A stretch of DNA of 64,000 bases. Origin: Pseudomonas sp. S06B 330 (GTDB lineage Bacteria > Pseudomonadota > Gammaproteobacteria > Pseudomonadales > Pseudomonadaceae). A model generated the notes under the pieces. The model was not told the DNA's origin. It worked only from the letters and a program-made list of their open reading frames with translations, and made no database searches. Below are positions 45,235 to 55,825 of the stretch, piece by piece. The translations under genes were made by a program, and so were the position numbers. Every line of letters begins with the position of its first letter. The stretch's first letter is position 1. The stretch spans positions 4,770,501 to 4,834,500 of the forward strand of contig NZ_CP088149.1 of assembly GCF_002845275.2 (NCBI RefSeq). Direction: 5' to 3'.

Positions 45235-47787
45235 GTGGTGAAGAAGTCGCTGTTCCAACTGCACTGGTTCTTCGGTATCACAGCCGGGCTGGTGCTGGCC
45301 TTGATGGGCATCACCGGAGCAATCTGGTCGTTCCAGGATGAACTGCTGCACCTGTTCAACCCCGATGTACTCAAGGTTGAGGTTCGTCAGGAAGGCGTAT
45401 TGCCGATGCCTGAACTGGTACGCCGGATCGAAACCGAGCAAGGCGACAAGGTCTCGATGTTGCGAGTTGATACCCGCAGTGATAGCGCCGCACGGGTGTT
45501 CTTCACCCCGCCCCCGGGCGAACGTCGAGGTCCGATGCGCTATGCCGATCCTTACACCGGTAAGCTGCAGAGCGACGTAGCCGGCCAAGGCTTCTTTGAC
45601 CTGATGCTGCAATTGCACCGTTTTCTGGCCATGGGCGACACTGGCCGACAGATCACCGGTGCTTGTACCCTGATGCTGATTTTCTTCTGCCTCTCCGGCT
45701 TGTATCTACGCTGGCCGCGCAAGACGCTGAATTGGCGTGCATGGTTGACCCTGGACTGGGCCAAGAAAGGTCGTGCCTTTAACTGGGACCTGCATGCGGT
45801 GGCCGGCACCTGGTGCCTGCTGTTCTATTTGCTGTTCGCCCTCACCGGCCTGTTCTGGTCATACGAGTGGTACCGCGAAGGCTTGAACAAACTGCTGGCT
45901 GATGGTCCTGCCGCTGGAGAGCAGCACAAACGTGGCGAAAGTCGCGGGCGCCCAGGCGGCGCTGCGAACAAAGACGCCAAACCGCTGGTCGTCGACTACG
46001 ACGCCATCTGGAGCAACCTGCAAGCGGCCGCCGGCCCAACGATGACCAGCTACAACCTACGCCTGCCACCTGCTGGCGGGCAACCGGCGACGCTCTTCTA
46101 CCTGCTTGAAGGTGCCGAGCACGAACGCGCCCTCAACACCCTGACCATCGACCCGGCCAACGGTCAGGTGAAAAAGCACGAGCGCTACGCCGACAAGTCA
46201 CTCAAGGCACAGCTGCTGGCCAGCGTTTATGCCCTGCATGTGGGTAGTTACTTCGGCTTGCCGGGCCGGATCATTGTGACTGTCGCCAGCCTGACGATGC
46301 CGCTGTTCTTCATCACCGGCTGGTTGCTGTACCTGGATCGCCGCCGTAAAAAACGCCAGGTGCAGGCAGCACGCAGCACCCTGGCAACTGCGACCGATCA
46401 GGGCGACAGTTGGCTGGTGGGTTTCGCCAGCCAGAGCGGTTTTGCCGAGCAACTGGCCTGGCAGAGCGCCGGTCAGCTGCAGGCAGCCGGCGTGGCGGTT
46501 CAGGTTCGGCCATTGGCCGAATTGACCGAGGACGATCTCAACCAGGCCGAACGTGCGTTGTTCGTGGTCAGTACCTTTGGCGACGGCGAAGCGCCGGACA
46601 GTGCTCGCGGGTTCGAACGCAAAGTGCTCGGCCAACCCTGGACGCTGGACAATCTGAACTACGCCCTGCTTGCTTTGGGTGACCGGCAGTACCCCGAGTT
46701 CTGTGGCTTCGCCCGACGCCTACAGGCCTGGCTGGGTGAACGCGGCGCCACCACGGCCTTTGCCCCGGTGGAAGTCGACAACGCCGACCCTGCAGCCTTG
46801 CAACACTGGCAGGAGCAGCTGGCACAGCTGACCGGCAGCAAGCCGCCGGCCGCCTGGCAAGCACCAGCATTGAGCAACTGGACCCTGGTTCAGCGTGAGT
46901 TAATGAACCCGGGCAGCCAGGGCTCGGCAGTCTATTTGCTGGGGCTCAAGGCGCAGCAGCCAGCGCAGTGGCAGGCCGGTGACCTGGTGGAAGTCCTGCC
47001 GCGCAACAGCGCTCAAGACCTTGCGGTATTCCTGCGCGGAATGGGCCTGGATGGCGAAGCTCAGGTGCAAGTCGAGGGGCTGCAGGAAAGCCTGCTCCAG
47101 GCCCTGGCCAGCCGTAACCTACCCAAAAGTCGTGAGCACCTGGTTGGCCTGCATGCCCAGGCCTTGGTCGATGCGCTGATTCCCCTGACAGCACGGGAGT
47201 ATTCGATTGCCTCGATTGCCAGTGATGGCGTGCTGGAGCTGATCGTGCGCCAGGAGCGGCACACTGATGGCAGTCTCGGGCTGGGTTCCGGTTGGCTGAC
47301 TGAACATGTGCCTGTGGATAACAGTGTCAGCCTGCGCCTGCGCAGCAACAGTGGCTTCCATATGCCGGCGCCTGCAACACCGATGATTTTGATCGGCAAT
47401 GGCACCGGGATTGCCGGGCTGCGTAGTTTGCTCAAGGCCCGTATCGTGGCGGGTGAGCAACGCAACTGGTTGTTGTTTGGCGAACGTAACCAGGCCCACG
47501 ACTTTCTCTGTGCACAAGAACTGCAAGGTTGGCTGCGCAAGGGCGATTTGGCGCGCTTGGACCTGGCTTTCTCTCGCGATCAAGCACACAAGGTCTACGT
47601 GCAGGATCGCCTGCGTGAACAGGCGATTGAGCTGCGCCGTTGGCTGGCTGAAGGAGCCTCGATCTATATCTGTGGCAGCCTGCAGGGCATGGCCAGTGGT
47701 GTCGATGAGGTGCTGGCTGAGGTGCTGGGCGCAGCCGAAGTTGAACGTTTAATTGAACGTGGACGCTATCGCCGGGATGTGTACTAG
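45235..47787 (+). CDS. piuB: PepSY-flavodoxin-ferredoxin reductase fusion, iron-uptake reductase PiuB
   Basis: An 850-residue membrane reductase. The first 380 residues are a PepSY membrane part with about four helices ([60 protein letters not shown]) and heme-candidate histidines. A flavodoxin domain follows ([35 protein letters not shown]), then a sulfite-reductase-type FAD/NAD(P)H domain ([46 protein letters not shown]). It probably moves electrons from NADPH across the membrane to reduce siderophore iron in the periplasm. Start at GTG 45235 with AAGGTG six bases ahead; GTG 45226 is the alternative. Confidence 0.88.
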   Translation: MVKKSLFQLHWFFGITAGLVLALMGITGAIWSFQDELLHLFNPDVLKVEVRQEGVLPMPELVRRIETEQGDKVSMLRVDTRSDSAARVFFTPPPGERRGPMRYADPYTGKLQSDVAGQGFFDLMLQLHRFLAMGDTGRQITGACTLMLIFFCLSGLYLRWPRKTLNWRAWLTLDWAKKGRAFNWDLHAVAGTWCLLFYLLFALTGLFWSYEWYREGLNKLLADGPAAGEQHKRGESRGRPGGAANKDAKPLVVDYDAIWSNLQAAAGPTMTSYNLRLPPAGGQPATLFYLLEGAEHERALNTLTIDPANGQVKKHERYADKSLKAQLLASVYALHVGSYFGLPGRIIVTVASLTMPLFFITGWLLYLDRRRKKRQVQAARSTLATATDQGDSWLVGFASQSGFAEQLAWQSAGQLQAAGVAVQVRPLAELTEDDLNQAERALFVVSTFGDGEAPDSARGFERKVLGQPWTLDNLNYALLALGDRQYPEFCGFARRLQAWLGERGATTAFAPVEVDNADPAALQHWQEQLAQLTGSKPPAAWQAPALSNWTLVQRELMNPGSQGSAVYLLGLKAQQPAQWQAGDLVEVLPRNSAQDLAVFLRGMGLDGEAQVQVEGLQESLLQALASRNLPKSREHLVGLHAQALVDALIPLTAREYSIASIASDGVLELIVRQERHTDGSLGLGSGWLTEHVPVDNSVSLRLRSNSGFHMPAPATPMILIGNGTGIAGLRSLLKARIVAGEQRNWLLFGERNQAHDFLCAQELQGWLRKGDLARLDLAFSRDQAHKVYVQDRLREQAIELRRWLAEGASIYICGSLQGMASGVDEVLAEVLGAAEVERLIERGRYRRDVY

Positions 47788-47798
47788 GCCTTGAAACT

Positions 47799-47846
47799 CC
47801 ATCGCTGGCAAGCCGGCGCCCACAGGGGCTGGCTTGCCAGCGATGG
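47799..47846. repeat. REP-like palindrome between piuB and the omega-amidase gene
   Basis: Perfect 16-base arms CCATCGCTGGCAAGCC (47799-47814) and GGCTTGCCAGCGATGG (47831-47846), with a partial third copy (CAGTCTTGCTGGCGATTG) right after. A variant of the family at 29758 and 35178, between convergent genes. Confidence 0.75.
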
Positions 47847-47871
47847 GGGCCAGTCTTGCTGGCGATTGACC

Positions 47872-48663
47872 TCAATGCAGATCGAACGTGTCTGCATCCA
47901 GGTTGGCCGGAAAACGTGTGCGGTAAGCCGCCAGATCCGCCGAACTCAGGACCACCGTAAACACCCCATCCGCTTCTCCCGCACTCAGCAGACTCTCACC
48001 CTGGAAGTCCAACACCTGGCTGTCACCTGAGTAGGCAAAGCCCTTACCGTCAGTACCCACCCGGTTCACCGCAGCGACGTAACACAGGTTTTCAATACCC
48101 CGTGCCGGTAACAAACGGTTCCAGTGCTGGCGCCGCGCCGCCGGCCAGTTGGCGGTATACAGCAACAGGTCGGTATCTTGGGCGTCGCGGCTCCACACCG
48201 GGAAACGCAGGTCGTAGCAAATCAGCGGTCTTACCCGCCAGCCTTTGACCTCGAACTGCACCTGGCGCTCGCCAGGCGTGTAATGCTTATGCTCACCGGC
48301 CATACGGAACAGGTGGCGCTTGTCGTAAAACAGAATCTCGCCATCTGGCCGCGCCCACAATAGGCGGTTACGGTGACTACCATCCGCGGCTTGGATGATC
48401 ACACTGCCCGTGACCACCGCATCAAGTTTTTTCGCCTGACTCTTGAGCCACTTGTAGGTCGGGCCATTCTCTGGCTCAGCGAGGCTTTCGGAATCCATTG
48501 AAAAGCCTGTGGTGAACATTTCCGGCAGGATGATCAGGTCGGCGCCACGCGCTTGCTCCAGCAGGTTGTCGAAATGCTCGTAGTTCGCCAGGCGGTCCTG
48601 CCAGGCCAAGGTTGTCTGGACCAGGGCTACTTTCAGGTTGGGCAGAGCACTCAGATCGCGCAT
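47872..48663 (-). CDS. Omega-amidase of the nitrilase family (YafV-like)
   Basis: A 263-residue nitrilase-superfamily hydrolase. The catalytic Glu-Lys-Cys triad is E48 (LPEMFTTGF), K115 (YDKRHLF) and C149 (LICYDLRFPVW). The YDKRHLFRMAGEHKHYTPG segment is typical of YafV, which hydrolyses 2-oxoglutaramate or 2-oxosuccinamate; it would clear the product of glutamine transamination by the aminotransferase next door, whose 3' end it overlaps by 13 bases. ATG at 48663. Confidence 0.9.
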   Translation of the reverse strand: MRDLSALPNLKVALVQTTLAWQDRLANYEHFDNLLEQARGADLIILPEMFTTGFSMDSESLAEPENGPTYKWLKSQAKKLDAVVTGSVIIQAADGSHRNRLLWARPDGEILFYDKRHLFRMAGEHKHYTPGERQVQFEVKGWRVRPLICYDLRFPVWSRDAQDTDLLLYTANWPAARRQHWNRLLPARGIENLCYVAAVNRVGTDGKGFAYSGDSQVLDFQGESLLSAGEADGVFTVVLSSADLAAYRTRFPANLDADTFDLH

Positions 48664-49799
48664 AGTTTTTCCGCTGCCTGACGCAGCGTCTCCTCGCGTT
48701 TGGCAAAACACAGGCGCACCAAGCGCTGTTCTGGGATGGGTTGCTGGTAAAACACCGATACCGGGATGGTCGCCACGCCGTGTTCACGGGTGAGCCACAG
48801 GGACATCTCGACATCGTTCAAATCGGGACGAATAGCTGAATAGTCGACCAGTTGGAAGTAAGTACCGGCGCTGCGGGTGAACTGAAAGCGTGAAGGTGTC
48901 AGCAGATCGCAGAACAGATCTCGTTTGGCCTGGTAAAACGCCGGGAGTTCTTCAACATGCTCAGGATGCTCAGCCATAAAGTCGGCCAGGGCCCACTGCA
49001 ATGGCGTTACACCGCAAAAGTTGACGTACTGGTGGACCTTGCGCAGCTCTGCACTCAGGGCCGGTGGCGCAACCACATAACCGGTCTTCCAGCCAGTAAC
49101 GTGGTAGGTCTTACCAAACGAACTGACGACAAAGGCGCGTTGGTACAAGGCTTCAACCGCCAGCACACTGGCATGCTGGACGCCATCGAACACCAGGTGT
49201 TCATAGACTTCATCACTGATCAGGTAAATATCGCGGTCGGCAATCAGCAGCGCCAGCTTGTCCAGGTCATCTCGGCTGATCAGCGCACCACTGGGGTTAT
49301 GTGGCGAATTGAGAATGATCATCCGCGTTCGCGGGCTCAACGCTTCGGTGAGCTTCTGCCAATCAATAGCAAATTGGCCATCGGAAAGCTGGACATGTAC
49401 GCAGCGCCCGCCGGCCAGTTCGACCGAAGGCTCATAGCTGTCATAGCTCGGGTCGAAGACAATCACTTCGTCACCGGCACGGACGACCGCATGAATAGCG
49501 CAGAAGATCGCTTCTGTGGCCCCTGGGGTGATGGTGACCTCAGTTTCAGCATCGACACTGACGCCATAGCTACGGGCGATCTTGGTCGCGACTTGCTGGC
49601 GCAAGGCGGGCAATCCGGTCATTGGGCAATACTGGTTGTGTCCAGCACTGACATGCCGGCCTACGGCATCGAGCAGGGCCTGGGGGCCATTGAAATCGGG
49701 AAAACCCTGGGACAGGTTCAAGGCGCCGGTTTGCGCGGCGAGCTGGGACATGGTGGTAAAGATGGTCGTGCCGACGTTCGGCAACTTGCTGCTGATCAT
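48651..49799 (-). CDS. PLP-dependent aminotransferase (methionine/glutamine type, YbdL-like)
   Basis: A 382-residue fold type I, class I/II aminotransferase. The PLP lysine lies in SSFGKTYHVTGWKTGYV; other signatures are NLSQGFPDFNGP, NSPHNPSGALI and SDEVYEHLVFDGVQH. It resembles YbdL and kynurenine aminotransferases, which take methionine, glutamine and aromatic acids. Its overlap with the omega-amidase suggests a methionine-salvage or glutamine-transaminase pair. The ATG at 49799 has GAAAGAGGG upstream; the 59-codon extension upstream is not family-like. Confidence 0.9.
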   Translation of the reverse strand: MISSKLPNVGTTIFTTMSQLAAQTGALNLSQGFPDFNGPQALLDAVGRHVSAGHNQYCPMTGLPALRQQVATKIARSYGVSVDAETEVTITPGATEAIFCAIHAVVRAGDEVIVFDPSYDSYEPSVELAGGRCVHVQLSDGQFAIDWQKLTEALSPRTRMIILNSPHNPSGALISRDDLDKLALLIADRDIYLISDEVYEHLVFDGVQHASVLAVEALYQRAFVVSSFGKTYHVTGWKTGYVVAPPALSAELRKVHQYVNFCGVTPLQWALADFMAEHPEHVEELPAFYQAKRDLFCDLLTPSRFQFTRSAGTYFQLVDYSAIRPDLNDVEMSLWLTREHGVATIPVSVFYQQPIPEQRLVRLCFAKREETLRQAAEKLCAI

Positions 49800-49904
49800 G
49801 GAGCCCTCTTTCCTGCGAATCAATCCGGCTCGAGGCGGCGCGGTCAGAGACCGAGCATAGCGGATTGAGTGGTCAGGAAAAAGGTGAGCCTTGGGTGTTG
49901 CAAG

Positions 49905-49989
49905 GTGGGAGCTGGCCTTGCCAGCGATGCAGACACCGCGCAACAACTGACGTTGCGCCGATCCCATCGCCAGCAAGGCTGGCTCTCAC
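49905..49989. repeat. Imperfect REP pair between der and the aminotransferase gene
   Basis: Outer arms 49905-49929 and 49965-49989 match at about 20 of 25 positions (core TGCCAGCGATG / CATCGCCAGCA) and enclose a second inverted repeat GCGCAAC (49938-49944) / GTTGCGC (49952-49958). It lies just after der and upstream of the aminotransferase gene. Confidence 0.65.
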
Positions 49990-49993
49990 ACAG

Positions 49994-51457
49994 TCAGCGC
50001 TTATCTTTACGCTTTTTCTCGGCTTTCTTGTGGTGCGACATCAGGCGACGCTTCTTGTTGACCTGACGGTCGGTCAAGGTGTTCTTGTTGCCTTCGTACG
50101 GGTTATCACTGCCCTTGTACTCGATACGGATCGGCGTACCGACCAGTTTGAGCACGCGGCGATAGGTGTTTTCCAGGTAGCGCGAGTAGGACTTGGGTAC
50201 CTTCTCAACCTGGTTACCGTGGATCACGATGATCGGCGGGTTAGCCCCCCCGAGGTGAGCGTAACGCAGCTTGATCCGGCGACCGTTGACCATTGGCGGC
50301 TGGTGATCGCTGACCGCGTCTTCAAGAATCTGGGTCAGACGGCTGGTCGGCCAGCGGGTGACCGCCGATTTGAACGAGTTCTGCACCGATTGGTACAGGT
50401 TGCCCACGCCAGTGCCGTGCAACGCCGAAATGAAATGAATGTCGGCGAAGTCGACGAAGAACAGTCGACGTTCCAGCTCAGTCTTCACATAATCGCGCTC
50501 GCCCGGCTGCATGCCATCCCACTTGTTCAGGGCGATGACGATGGCACGACCGGCTTCCAGGGCAAAGCCCAACAGGTTCAGGTCGTGGTCAACCACACCT
50601 TCGCGGGCATCCATGACGAAGATGACGACGTTGGCATCCTTGATCGCCTGCAGGGTCTTGACCACCGAGAACTTTTCAACTTCCTCGTGGATCTTGCCGC
50701 GCTTGCGCACGCCCGCCGTGTCAATCAGGGTGTACTTCTCTTCGTTACGCTCGAAGGGAATGTAGATACTGTCGCGCGTGGTGCCTGGCTGGTCGTAGAC
50801 GATAACCCGGTCTTCCCCGAGCATGCGGTTGACCAGGGTCGACTTGCCGACGTTCGGACGACCAATGATGGCGATCTTGATGCCATCTTTCTCGCTTGGG
50901 CCAGGAATGCGGACCGCTTCCTCACCTTCGGCGACGTTCATGTCGACTTCTTCTTCGTCATTGTCCCGTGGGAAATCGCTCAGTACGGCTTCCAGCAGGT
51001 TGTTGACGCCACGGCCTTGAGCACCGGCCACGCCAATGGCGTTACCCATACCCAGCGGCGAGAACTCGGCGATGGCGGTGTTCGGATCGATGTTATCGAT
51101 CTTGTTGGCCACCAGGATCGAGCGCTTGTTGCGCTTGCGCAGGTGCTCGGAAATCATCTGGTCGGCGGCGGTCAGGCCAGCGCGGGCATCAACCAGAAAC
51201 AGCACCACATCGGCTTCTTCGATGGCCAGCAGCGACTGCTCGGCCATTTTTTCGTCCATGCCGTGCTCGTCACCGGAAATACCACCGGTGTCGACCAGGA
51301 TGTACGAACGGCCTTGCCAGCTGGCTTCACCGTACTGACGGTCACGGGTCAGCCCGGACAGGTCGCCGACGATAGCGTCGCGGGTCCTGGTCAGGCGGTT
51401 GAACATGGTGGATTTACCGACGTTCGGTCGGCCCACCAGGGCGATTACGGGAACCAT
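49994..51457 (-). CDS. der: Ribosome-assembly GTPase Der (EngA)
   Basis: A 487-residue essential GTPase with two tandem G domains and a C-terminal KH-like domain, needed for 50S maturation. G1 motifs GRPNVGKST appear in each half (about residues 8 and 200), with DTGGISGDE and DTAGVRKRG as G3 and NKID / NKWD as G4. The basic tail [20 protein letters not shown] is normal for the family. Start at [12 protein letters not shown] (51457), with GGAG eight bases ahead; ATG 51469 is a weaker alternative. Confidence 0.96.
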   Translation of the reverse strand: MVPVIALVGRPNVGKSTMFNRLTRTRDAIVGDLSGLTRDRQYGEASWQGRSYILVDTGGISGDEHGMDEKMAEQSLLAIEEADVVLFLVDARAGLTAADQMISEHLRKRNKRSILVANKIDNIDPNTAIAEFSPLGMGNAIGVAGAQGRGVNNLLEAVLSDFPRDNDEEEVDMNVAEGEEAVRIPGPSEKDGIKIAIIGRPNVGKSTLVNRMLGEDRVIVYDQPGTTRDSIYIPFERNEEKYTLIDTAGVRKRGKIHEEVEKFSVVKTLQAIKDANVVIFVMDAREGVVDHDLNLLGFALEAGRAIVIALNKWDGMQPGERDYVKTELERRLFFVDFADIHFISALHGTGVGNLYQSVQNSFKSAVTRWPTSRLTQILEDAVSDHQPPMVNGRRIKLRYAHLGGANPPIIVIHGNQVEKVPKSYSRYLENTYRRVLKLVGTPIRIEYKGSDNPYEGNKNTLTDRQVNKKRRLMSHHKKAEKKRKDKR

Positions 51458-51492
51458 GCGGCTCTCCACTTCATAAATTCAGAAAATACAAA

Positions 51493-51563
51493 GGCCGCTG
51501 CACTGCAGCGGCCGGAGTTCGGGCGGCACCCGAAGTGCCGCAGCCCGAGGCCGGTAAGGCCTC
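51493..51563 (-). terminator. Three tandem hairpins between bamB and der
   Basis: In transcription order: GAGGCC/GGCCTC (51547-51563), GCGGCAC/GTGCCGC (51523-51541), and GGCCGCTGCA/TGCAGCGGCC (51493-51513). On the minus strand the last is followed by TTTGTATTTTCT, so it has the form of a rho-independent terminator or attenuator just before the der ribosome site. Confidence 0.7.
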
Positions 51564-51573
51564 AAGCATAGCC

Positions 51574-52725
51574 TCAGCGGATGGTCAGTGCCTCGAGCTT
51601 GCCGCTGTTGCCGTACACATAGATGGTGTCACCCACCACCAGCGGACGGGCGCGCAGGCCATCGCTGTCAATACGCTCACGGCCGACGAAGCGACCATCG
51701 ACCTGGCTGAGCAGGTGCAGGTAGCCTTCCAGGTCACCTACAGCTACATAGCTGGAGAACACTTCCGGCGCCGACAGCTGACGACGTGCCAACGAATCGT
51801 TGCTCCACAGCGCGCTGGACGAACGCTCGTCGATGCCTTCTACGGTACCCGAAGCCAGGCTCACGTAGACGTTACCGAAGCCCTGGGCCACACCGGTGTA
51901 GCTGGACGCATCACGCTGCCACATCACCCGACCGCTTTCCAGGTCCAGGCCGGCAACCCGACCTTGGTAGCTGCTCACGTACAAGGTACCGCCAGATAGC
52001 AGCAGGCCGCCGTCGATATCGACTACGCGGTCCAGCTCCGAGCGACCTTGCGGAATTGCCACACGCTGTTCCCAGACCGGCACACCGTTGCGGGTATCGA
52101 GGGCAACGACCTTACCGGTCGACAGACCTGCGACAGCCAGACGGTTGGTCACGATCGGCGCACCGGTACCGCGCAGGGTCAGTACGGCCGGCGTGCTTTC
52201 GTAGATCCAGCGGCGGTCACCGGTACTGGCATCCAGACCGATTACGCGATCGTCCTGGGTTTGCACGACCACCACGTCACCGTTGGTGGCAGGCGGCGCC
52301 AGCACTTCACTGGTAACGCGCGAACGCCAGCGTTCTTCACCGGTGCTGGCATCCAGGGCGATTACTTCACCGCGCAGCGTACCGAGCATGACCATGCCGT
52401 AACCTACGCCAACAGCGCCGGAGACAGGCAATTCGAGGTCTTTTTTCCAGGCCACGTCGCCGTTGTTGCGATCCATCGCCATGACGATGCCAGTGACATC
52501 GGCGGCGTAGATGCGATCATTTTCGATCGCTGGCACCAGCATGTTGAAGGACTCGCCCTGACCGTCACCGATCGAGCGGCTCCATTGCTTCTTCAGGACC
52601 ACCTCTTCGGTGAACTTGGTCAGCTCGGCCGGCGGCAATTCCTTTTTGCTGTTGCTGCTGCAACCCACGGCCAAAAGGGCCAGGGTCAGCACTGCTGCAT
52701 GTTTCCAACCGATCACGTCACGCAT
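51574..52725 (-). CDS. bamB: Outer-membrane assembly lipoprotein BamB
   Basis: A 383-residue lipoprotein of the BAM complex that inserts beta-barrel proteins. The signal ends with LLAVGC, lipidation at C22. It forms an eight-bladed propeller of PQQ-like repeats: VTGIVMAMDRNNGDVAWKKD, RGEVIALDASTGEERWRSRV, DDRVIGLDASTGDRRWIYES and so on. The ATG at 52725 overlaps the yfgM end by eight bases and starts MRDVIGWKHAAVL; the 57-codon open extension is not native. Confidence 0.95.
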   Translation of the reverse strand: MRDVIGWKHAAVLTLALLAVGCSSNSKKELPPAELTKFTEEVVLKKQWSRSIGDGQGESFNMLVPAIENDRIYAADVTGIVMAMDRNNGDVAWKKDLELPVSGAVGVGYGMVMLGTLRGEVIALDASTGEERWRSRVTSEVLAPPATNGDVVVVQTQDDRVIGLDASTGDRRWIYESTPAVLTLRGTGAPIVTNRLAVAGLSTGKVVALDTRNGVPVWEQRVAIPQGRSELDRVVDIDGGLLLSGGTLYVSSYQGRVAGLDLESGRVMWQRDASSYTGVAQGFGNVYVSLASGTVEGIDERSSSALWSNDSLARRQLSAPEVFSSYVAVGDLEGYLHLLSQVDGRFVGRERIDSDGLRARPLVVGDTIYVYGNSGKLEALTIR

Positions 52726-53359
52726 CCCCTTTGGCCAGGTCGTCGAGCTTGAGTTGCAAACCACCGATCGCAGCGTCGTCAGACAGCGCGGCCTTGGCCT
52801 TTTCGTAAGCACTGTGCGCATCAGCAGCACGGCCCAGCTGTACCAGCAGGTCGCCTTTAAGCTCTTCGCGGCTGGCCAGGAACGCCTTATCGGCATCGCC
52901 TTCCAGCAATTTCAGGGCCTCGTCGACTTTGTTCTGAGCGGCCAGGACACGGGCCAGACGCTGACGGGCGATCTCGCCCAGTGTGTCGTCAGCCGGCTTG
53001 TCGACGATCGACTTGAGTTCGGTGGCAGCGTCGTCCAGCTTGCCAGACTCGACCGCGACCTTGGCCACGAACAGGCTACCGTACTGGGCATAAGCAGAAC
53101 CGCCAAACTCATTCTTGAGCTTGCCGGACAACTCAGCGACCTTGGCCGCATCCGGCTCGCCGCTTGGCGTCAGGGTGGTTTCCAGCAGGGCCTGATAGAG
53201 GTTCGAGGCGCCTTGCGACTGGTTGCCCTGGTACTTCTGGAAAGCCTGCCAGCCGAACACTATTACCAGTGCCAGCAGGCCGCCGGTTACCAGTGGTTTG
53301 CCGTTACGCTGCCACCAGTCCTTGAATGCTGCCAGCTGTTCATCATCGCTACTCGACAC
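52718..53359 (-). CDS. yfgM: YfgM-family periplasmic chaperone-associated TPR protein
   Basis: A 213-residue single-pass inner-membrane protein. A short cytosolic start (SSSDDEQLAAFKDWWQRNGK) is followed by a membrane helix PLVTGGLLALVIVFGWQAF and a periplasmic TPR region. YfgM works with PpiD near the Sec translocon in E. coli. The start is GTG 53359, because AAGGAG is seven bases ahead; the frame is open to 53380 without support. It lies between hisS and bamB, as in most gammaproteobacteria. Confidence 0.92.
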   Translation of the reverse strand: MSSSDDEQLAAFKDWWQRNGKPLVTGGLLALVIVFGWQAFQKYQGNQSQGASNLYQALLETTLTPSGEPDAAKVAELSGKLKNEFGGSAYAQYGSLFVAKVAVESGKLDDAATELKSIVDKPADDTLGEIARQRLARVLAAQNKVDEALKLLEGDADKAFLASREELKGDLLVQLGRAADAHSAYEKAKAALSDDAAIGGLQLKLDDLAKGDA

Positions 53360-53398
53360 CCCAATACTCCTTTTCACCAAATCGGCTGTTGACCCGCT

Positions 53399-54688
53399 TC
53401 ACGCCTGCGCGAGAGAAGCTTCCAGGTGCTCTGCCAGAGCATCCCAGGCAATGTTTTGTTGTTCGCCCTGGCCACGCAGGGGTTTGAAACCTACCACTTG
53501 TTGCGCCAGTTCGTCGTCCCCCAGGATCAAAGCGAACAGCGCGTTGCTCTTGTCGGCCTTTTTGAACTGACTCTTGAAGCTGCCAGCGCCGGCGTTAACC
53601 TGCAGGCGCAGGTTCGGCAGGCGATCACGCAGACGCTCGGTCAAGGCCAGGCCTGCCAGCTCCGCTTGCTCACCGAAGGCGCACAGGTAGACATCAACCT
53701 GACGGTTGATCGACTCAGGCACCTGCTCCAGGGTTTCCAGCAGCAGGATCAAACGCTCGATACCCATGGCAAAACCAACGCCGGGGGTCGGCTTACCGCC
53801 CATCTGCTCGACCAGGCCGTCGTAGCGGCCACCGGCGCAGACAGTGCCCTGGGAGCCAAGCTTGTCGGTGACCCACTCGAACACGGTCTTGCTGTAGTAA
53901 TCCAGACCACGCACCAGCTTGGTGTTGATCACGAACGGAATCCCGGCAGCATCCAGACGTGCCTTGAGGCCTTCGAAATGGATCCGCGATTCTTCGTCCA
54001 GATAATCTTCCAGCTTCGGTGCACCGACCAGTACCGCCTGAGTGTTGGCGTCCTTGCTGTCGAGGATGCGCAGCGGGTTGGTCTTCAGGCGACGTTGGCT
54101 GTCTTCGTCCAGCTGTTCCAGGCGCGCCGAGAGAAACTCGACCAGCGCATCACGGTAGCGGGCACGGGCTTCGCTGGTACCCAGGCTGTTGAGTTCGAGT
54201 TTGACCGCGTCACGGATACCCAGCAGGCCCCACAGGCGCCAGGTGAGCACGATCAACTCGGCATCGATGTCCGGCCCATCGAGGTTGAAGACTTCAACAC
54301 CGATCTGGTTGAACTGGCGATAACGACCTTTCTGCGGGCGCTCATGACGGAACATCTGACCGATGTACCAGAGTTTCTGCACCTGGCCACCACCGCTGAT
54401 GCCGTGTTCAAGCACAGCACGTACACAGGCTGCAGTGCCTTCAGGACGCAGAGTCAGGGAGTCACCGTTGCGGTCGGCGAAGGTGTACATCTCTTTTTCA
54501 ACGATGTCAGTCACTTCACCGATCGAGCGCTTGAACAGCTCGGTGAACTCGACAATCGGCGTGCGGATCTGACGATAGCCGTAGGTATCCAGCAGGCCGG
54601 CCACGGTGCTCTCAAAGTAGCGCCACAGCGGAGTCTGCTCGGGCAGGATGTCGTTCATGCCACGGATGGCTTGCAGCGATTTACTCAC
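53399..54688 (-). CDS. hisS: Histidyl-tRNA synthetase
   Basis: A 429-residue class II synthetase. Motif 1 around [17 protein letters not shown], motif 2 [20 protein letters not shown], and motif 3 [16 protein letters not shown] are present, as are the HisRS-specific segments [16 protein letters not shown] and [16 protein letters not shown]-terminal anticodon-binding domain completes it. The ATG at 54688 follows ispG by 24 bases. Confidence 0.97.
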   Translation of the reverse strand: MSKSLQAIRGMNDILPEQTPLWRYFESTVAGLLDTYGYRQIRTPIVEFTELFKRSIGEVTDIVEKEMYTFADRNGDSLTLRPEGTAACVRAVLEHGISGGGQVQKLWYIGQMFRHERPQKGRYRQFNQIGVEVFNLDGPDIDAELIVLTWRLWGLLGIRDAVKLELNSLGTSEARARYRDALVEFLSARLEQLDEDSQRRLKTNPLRILDSKDANTQAVLVGAPKLEDYLDEESRIHFEGLKARLDAAGIPFVINTKLVRGLDYYSKTVFEWVTDKLGSQGTVCAGGRYDGLVEQMGGKPTPGVGFAMGIERLILLLETLEQVPESINRQVDVYLCAFGEQAELAGLALTERLRDRLPNLRLQVNAGAGSFKSQFKKADKSNALFALILGDDELAQQVVGFKPLRGQGEQQNIAWDALAEHLEASLAQA

Positions 54689-54712
54689 GAAAAGTCCTTA
54701 CGAATCTGGGTG

Positions 54713-55822
54713 TCAGCCACGGGCGATCAACGCTGCGTCGGCCTCGGCCTTTTCGGCCGCTTTCTGGCGGATGAGTCTTTCCAGCTCATCGACCAGGTTG
54801 TCATTGGTCAGCTTTTGCGCAGGTTTGCCATCGATGTAGATCAGGTTCGGCGTGCCGCCGGTCAGACCCACATGGGCTTCTTTGGCTTCGCCCGGCCCAT
54901 TGACCACACAGCCGATCACGGCTACGTCCAACGGTACCAGCAAGTCCTCCAGGCGCCCTTCCAGCTCGTTCATGGTTTTCACCACATCGAAGTTCTGCCG
55001 CGAGCAGCTCGGGCAGGCGATGAAGTTGATGCCACGCGAACGAAGGTGCAGGGACTTGAGGATGTCGTAACCGACTTTTACTTCCTCAACCGGATCTGCC
55101 GCCAGGGAGATGCGAATAGTATCGCCAATCCCTTCGGCAAGCAGCATACCGAGGCCAACTGCGGATTTCACCGTACCCGAACGCAGGCCACCGGCTTCGG
55201 TGATGCCCAAGTGCAGCGGCTGGATGATCTGCTTGGCCAGCAAGCGGTAGGCTTCGACGGCCATGAACACGTCGGAGGCCTTGACGCTAACCTTGAAATC
55301 CTGGAAATCCAGGCGATCAAGGTGTTCGACGTGACGCATGGCCGACTCGACCAGCGCTGCCGGGGTCGGCTCGCCGTACTTTTTCTGCAGATCTTTTTCC
55401 AGGGAACCGGCGTTGACGCCGATGCGAATTGGAATGCCACGATCGCGGGCTGCGTCGACCACCGCACGCACGCGGTCTTCGCGACCGATGTTGCCTGGGT
55501 TGATCCGCAGGCAATCGACACCCAGCTCTGCCACACGCAGGGCAATGCGGTAGTCGAAGTGGATATCGGCAACCAGCGGTACGCTGACCTGCTGCTTGAT
55601 CTTGCCAAAGGCTTCGGCCGCGTCCATGTCCGGTACCGAGACACGAACAATATCGACGCCGGCATCAACCAGGCGGTTGATCTGCGCCACAGTGGCGGCG
55701 ACGTCATTGGTGTCGGTGTTGGTCATGCTCTGGACGGCGATAGGGGCATCGCCGCCGACAGGTACATTTCCTACCCAGATTTTTCGCGATTCGCGACGTT
55801 TGATCGGTGATTCGCCGTGCAT
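54713..55822 (-). CDS. ispG: 4-hydroxy-3-methylbut-2-enyl diphosphate synthase IspG
   Basis: A 369-residue iron-sulfur enzyme of the MEP isoprenoid pathway (MEcPP to HMBPP). The N-terminal TIM barrel opens with [14 protein letters not shown] [20 protein letters not shown]; the [4Fe-4S] cysteines lie in [11 protein letters not shown] and [16 protein letters not shown], with the conserved Glu in NGPGEA. The length fits the bacterial short form. It is three bases from the rodZ stop, so the two are cotranscribed. Confidence 0.96.
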   Translation of the reverse strand: MHGESPIKRRESRKIWVGNVPVGGDAPIAVQSMTNTDTNDVAATVAQINRLVDAGVDIVRVSVPDMDAAEAFGKIKQQVSVPLVADIHFDYRIALRVAELGVDCLRINPGNIGREDRVRAVVDAARDRGIPIRIGVNAGSLEKDLQKKYGEPTPAALVESAMRHVEHLDRLDFQDFKVSVKASDVFMAVEAYRLLAKQIIQPLHLGITEAGGLRSGTVKSAVGLGMLLAEGIGDTIRISLAADPVEEVKVGYDILKSLHLRSRGINFIACPSCSRQNFDVVKTMNELEGRLEDLLVPLDVAVIGCVVNGPGEAKEAHVGLTGGTPNLIYIDGKPAQKLTNDNLVDELERLIRQKAAEKAEADAALIARG

Positions 55823-55825
55823 GAC

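Noticed and set aside
49865..51571. A 568-codon open frame antisense to der
   Set aside because: Der is certain from its G motifs; the antisense frame has no family signature.
53426..55810. A 794-codon open frame antisense to hisS and ispG
   Set aside because: It mirrors the codon bias of two clear genes, has no ribosome site or protein family features, and breaks at their ends.
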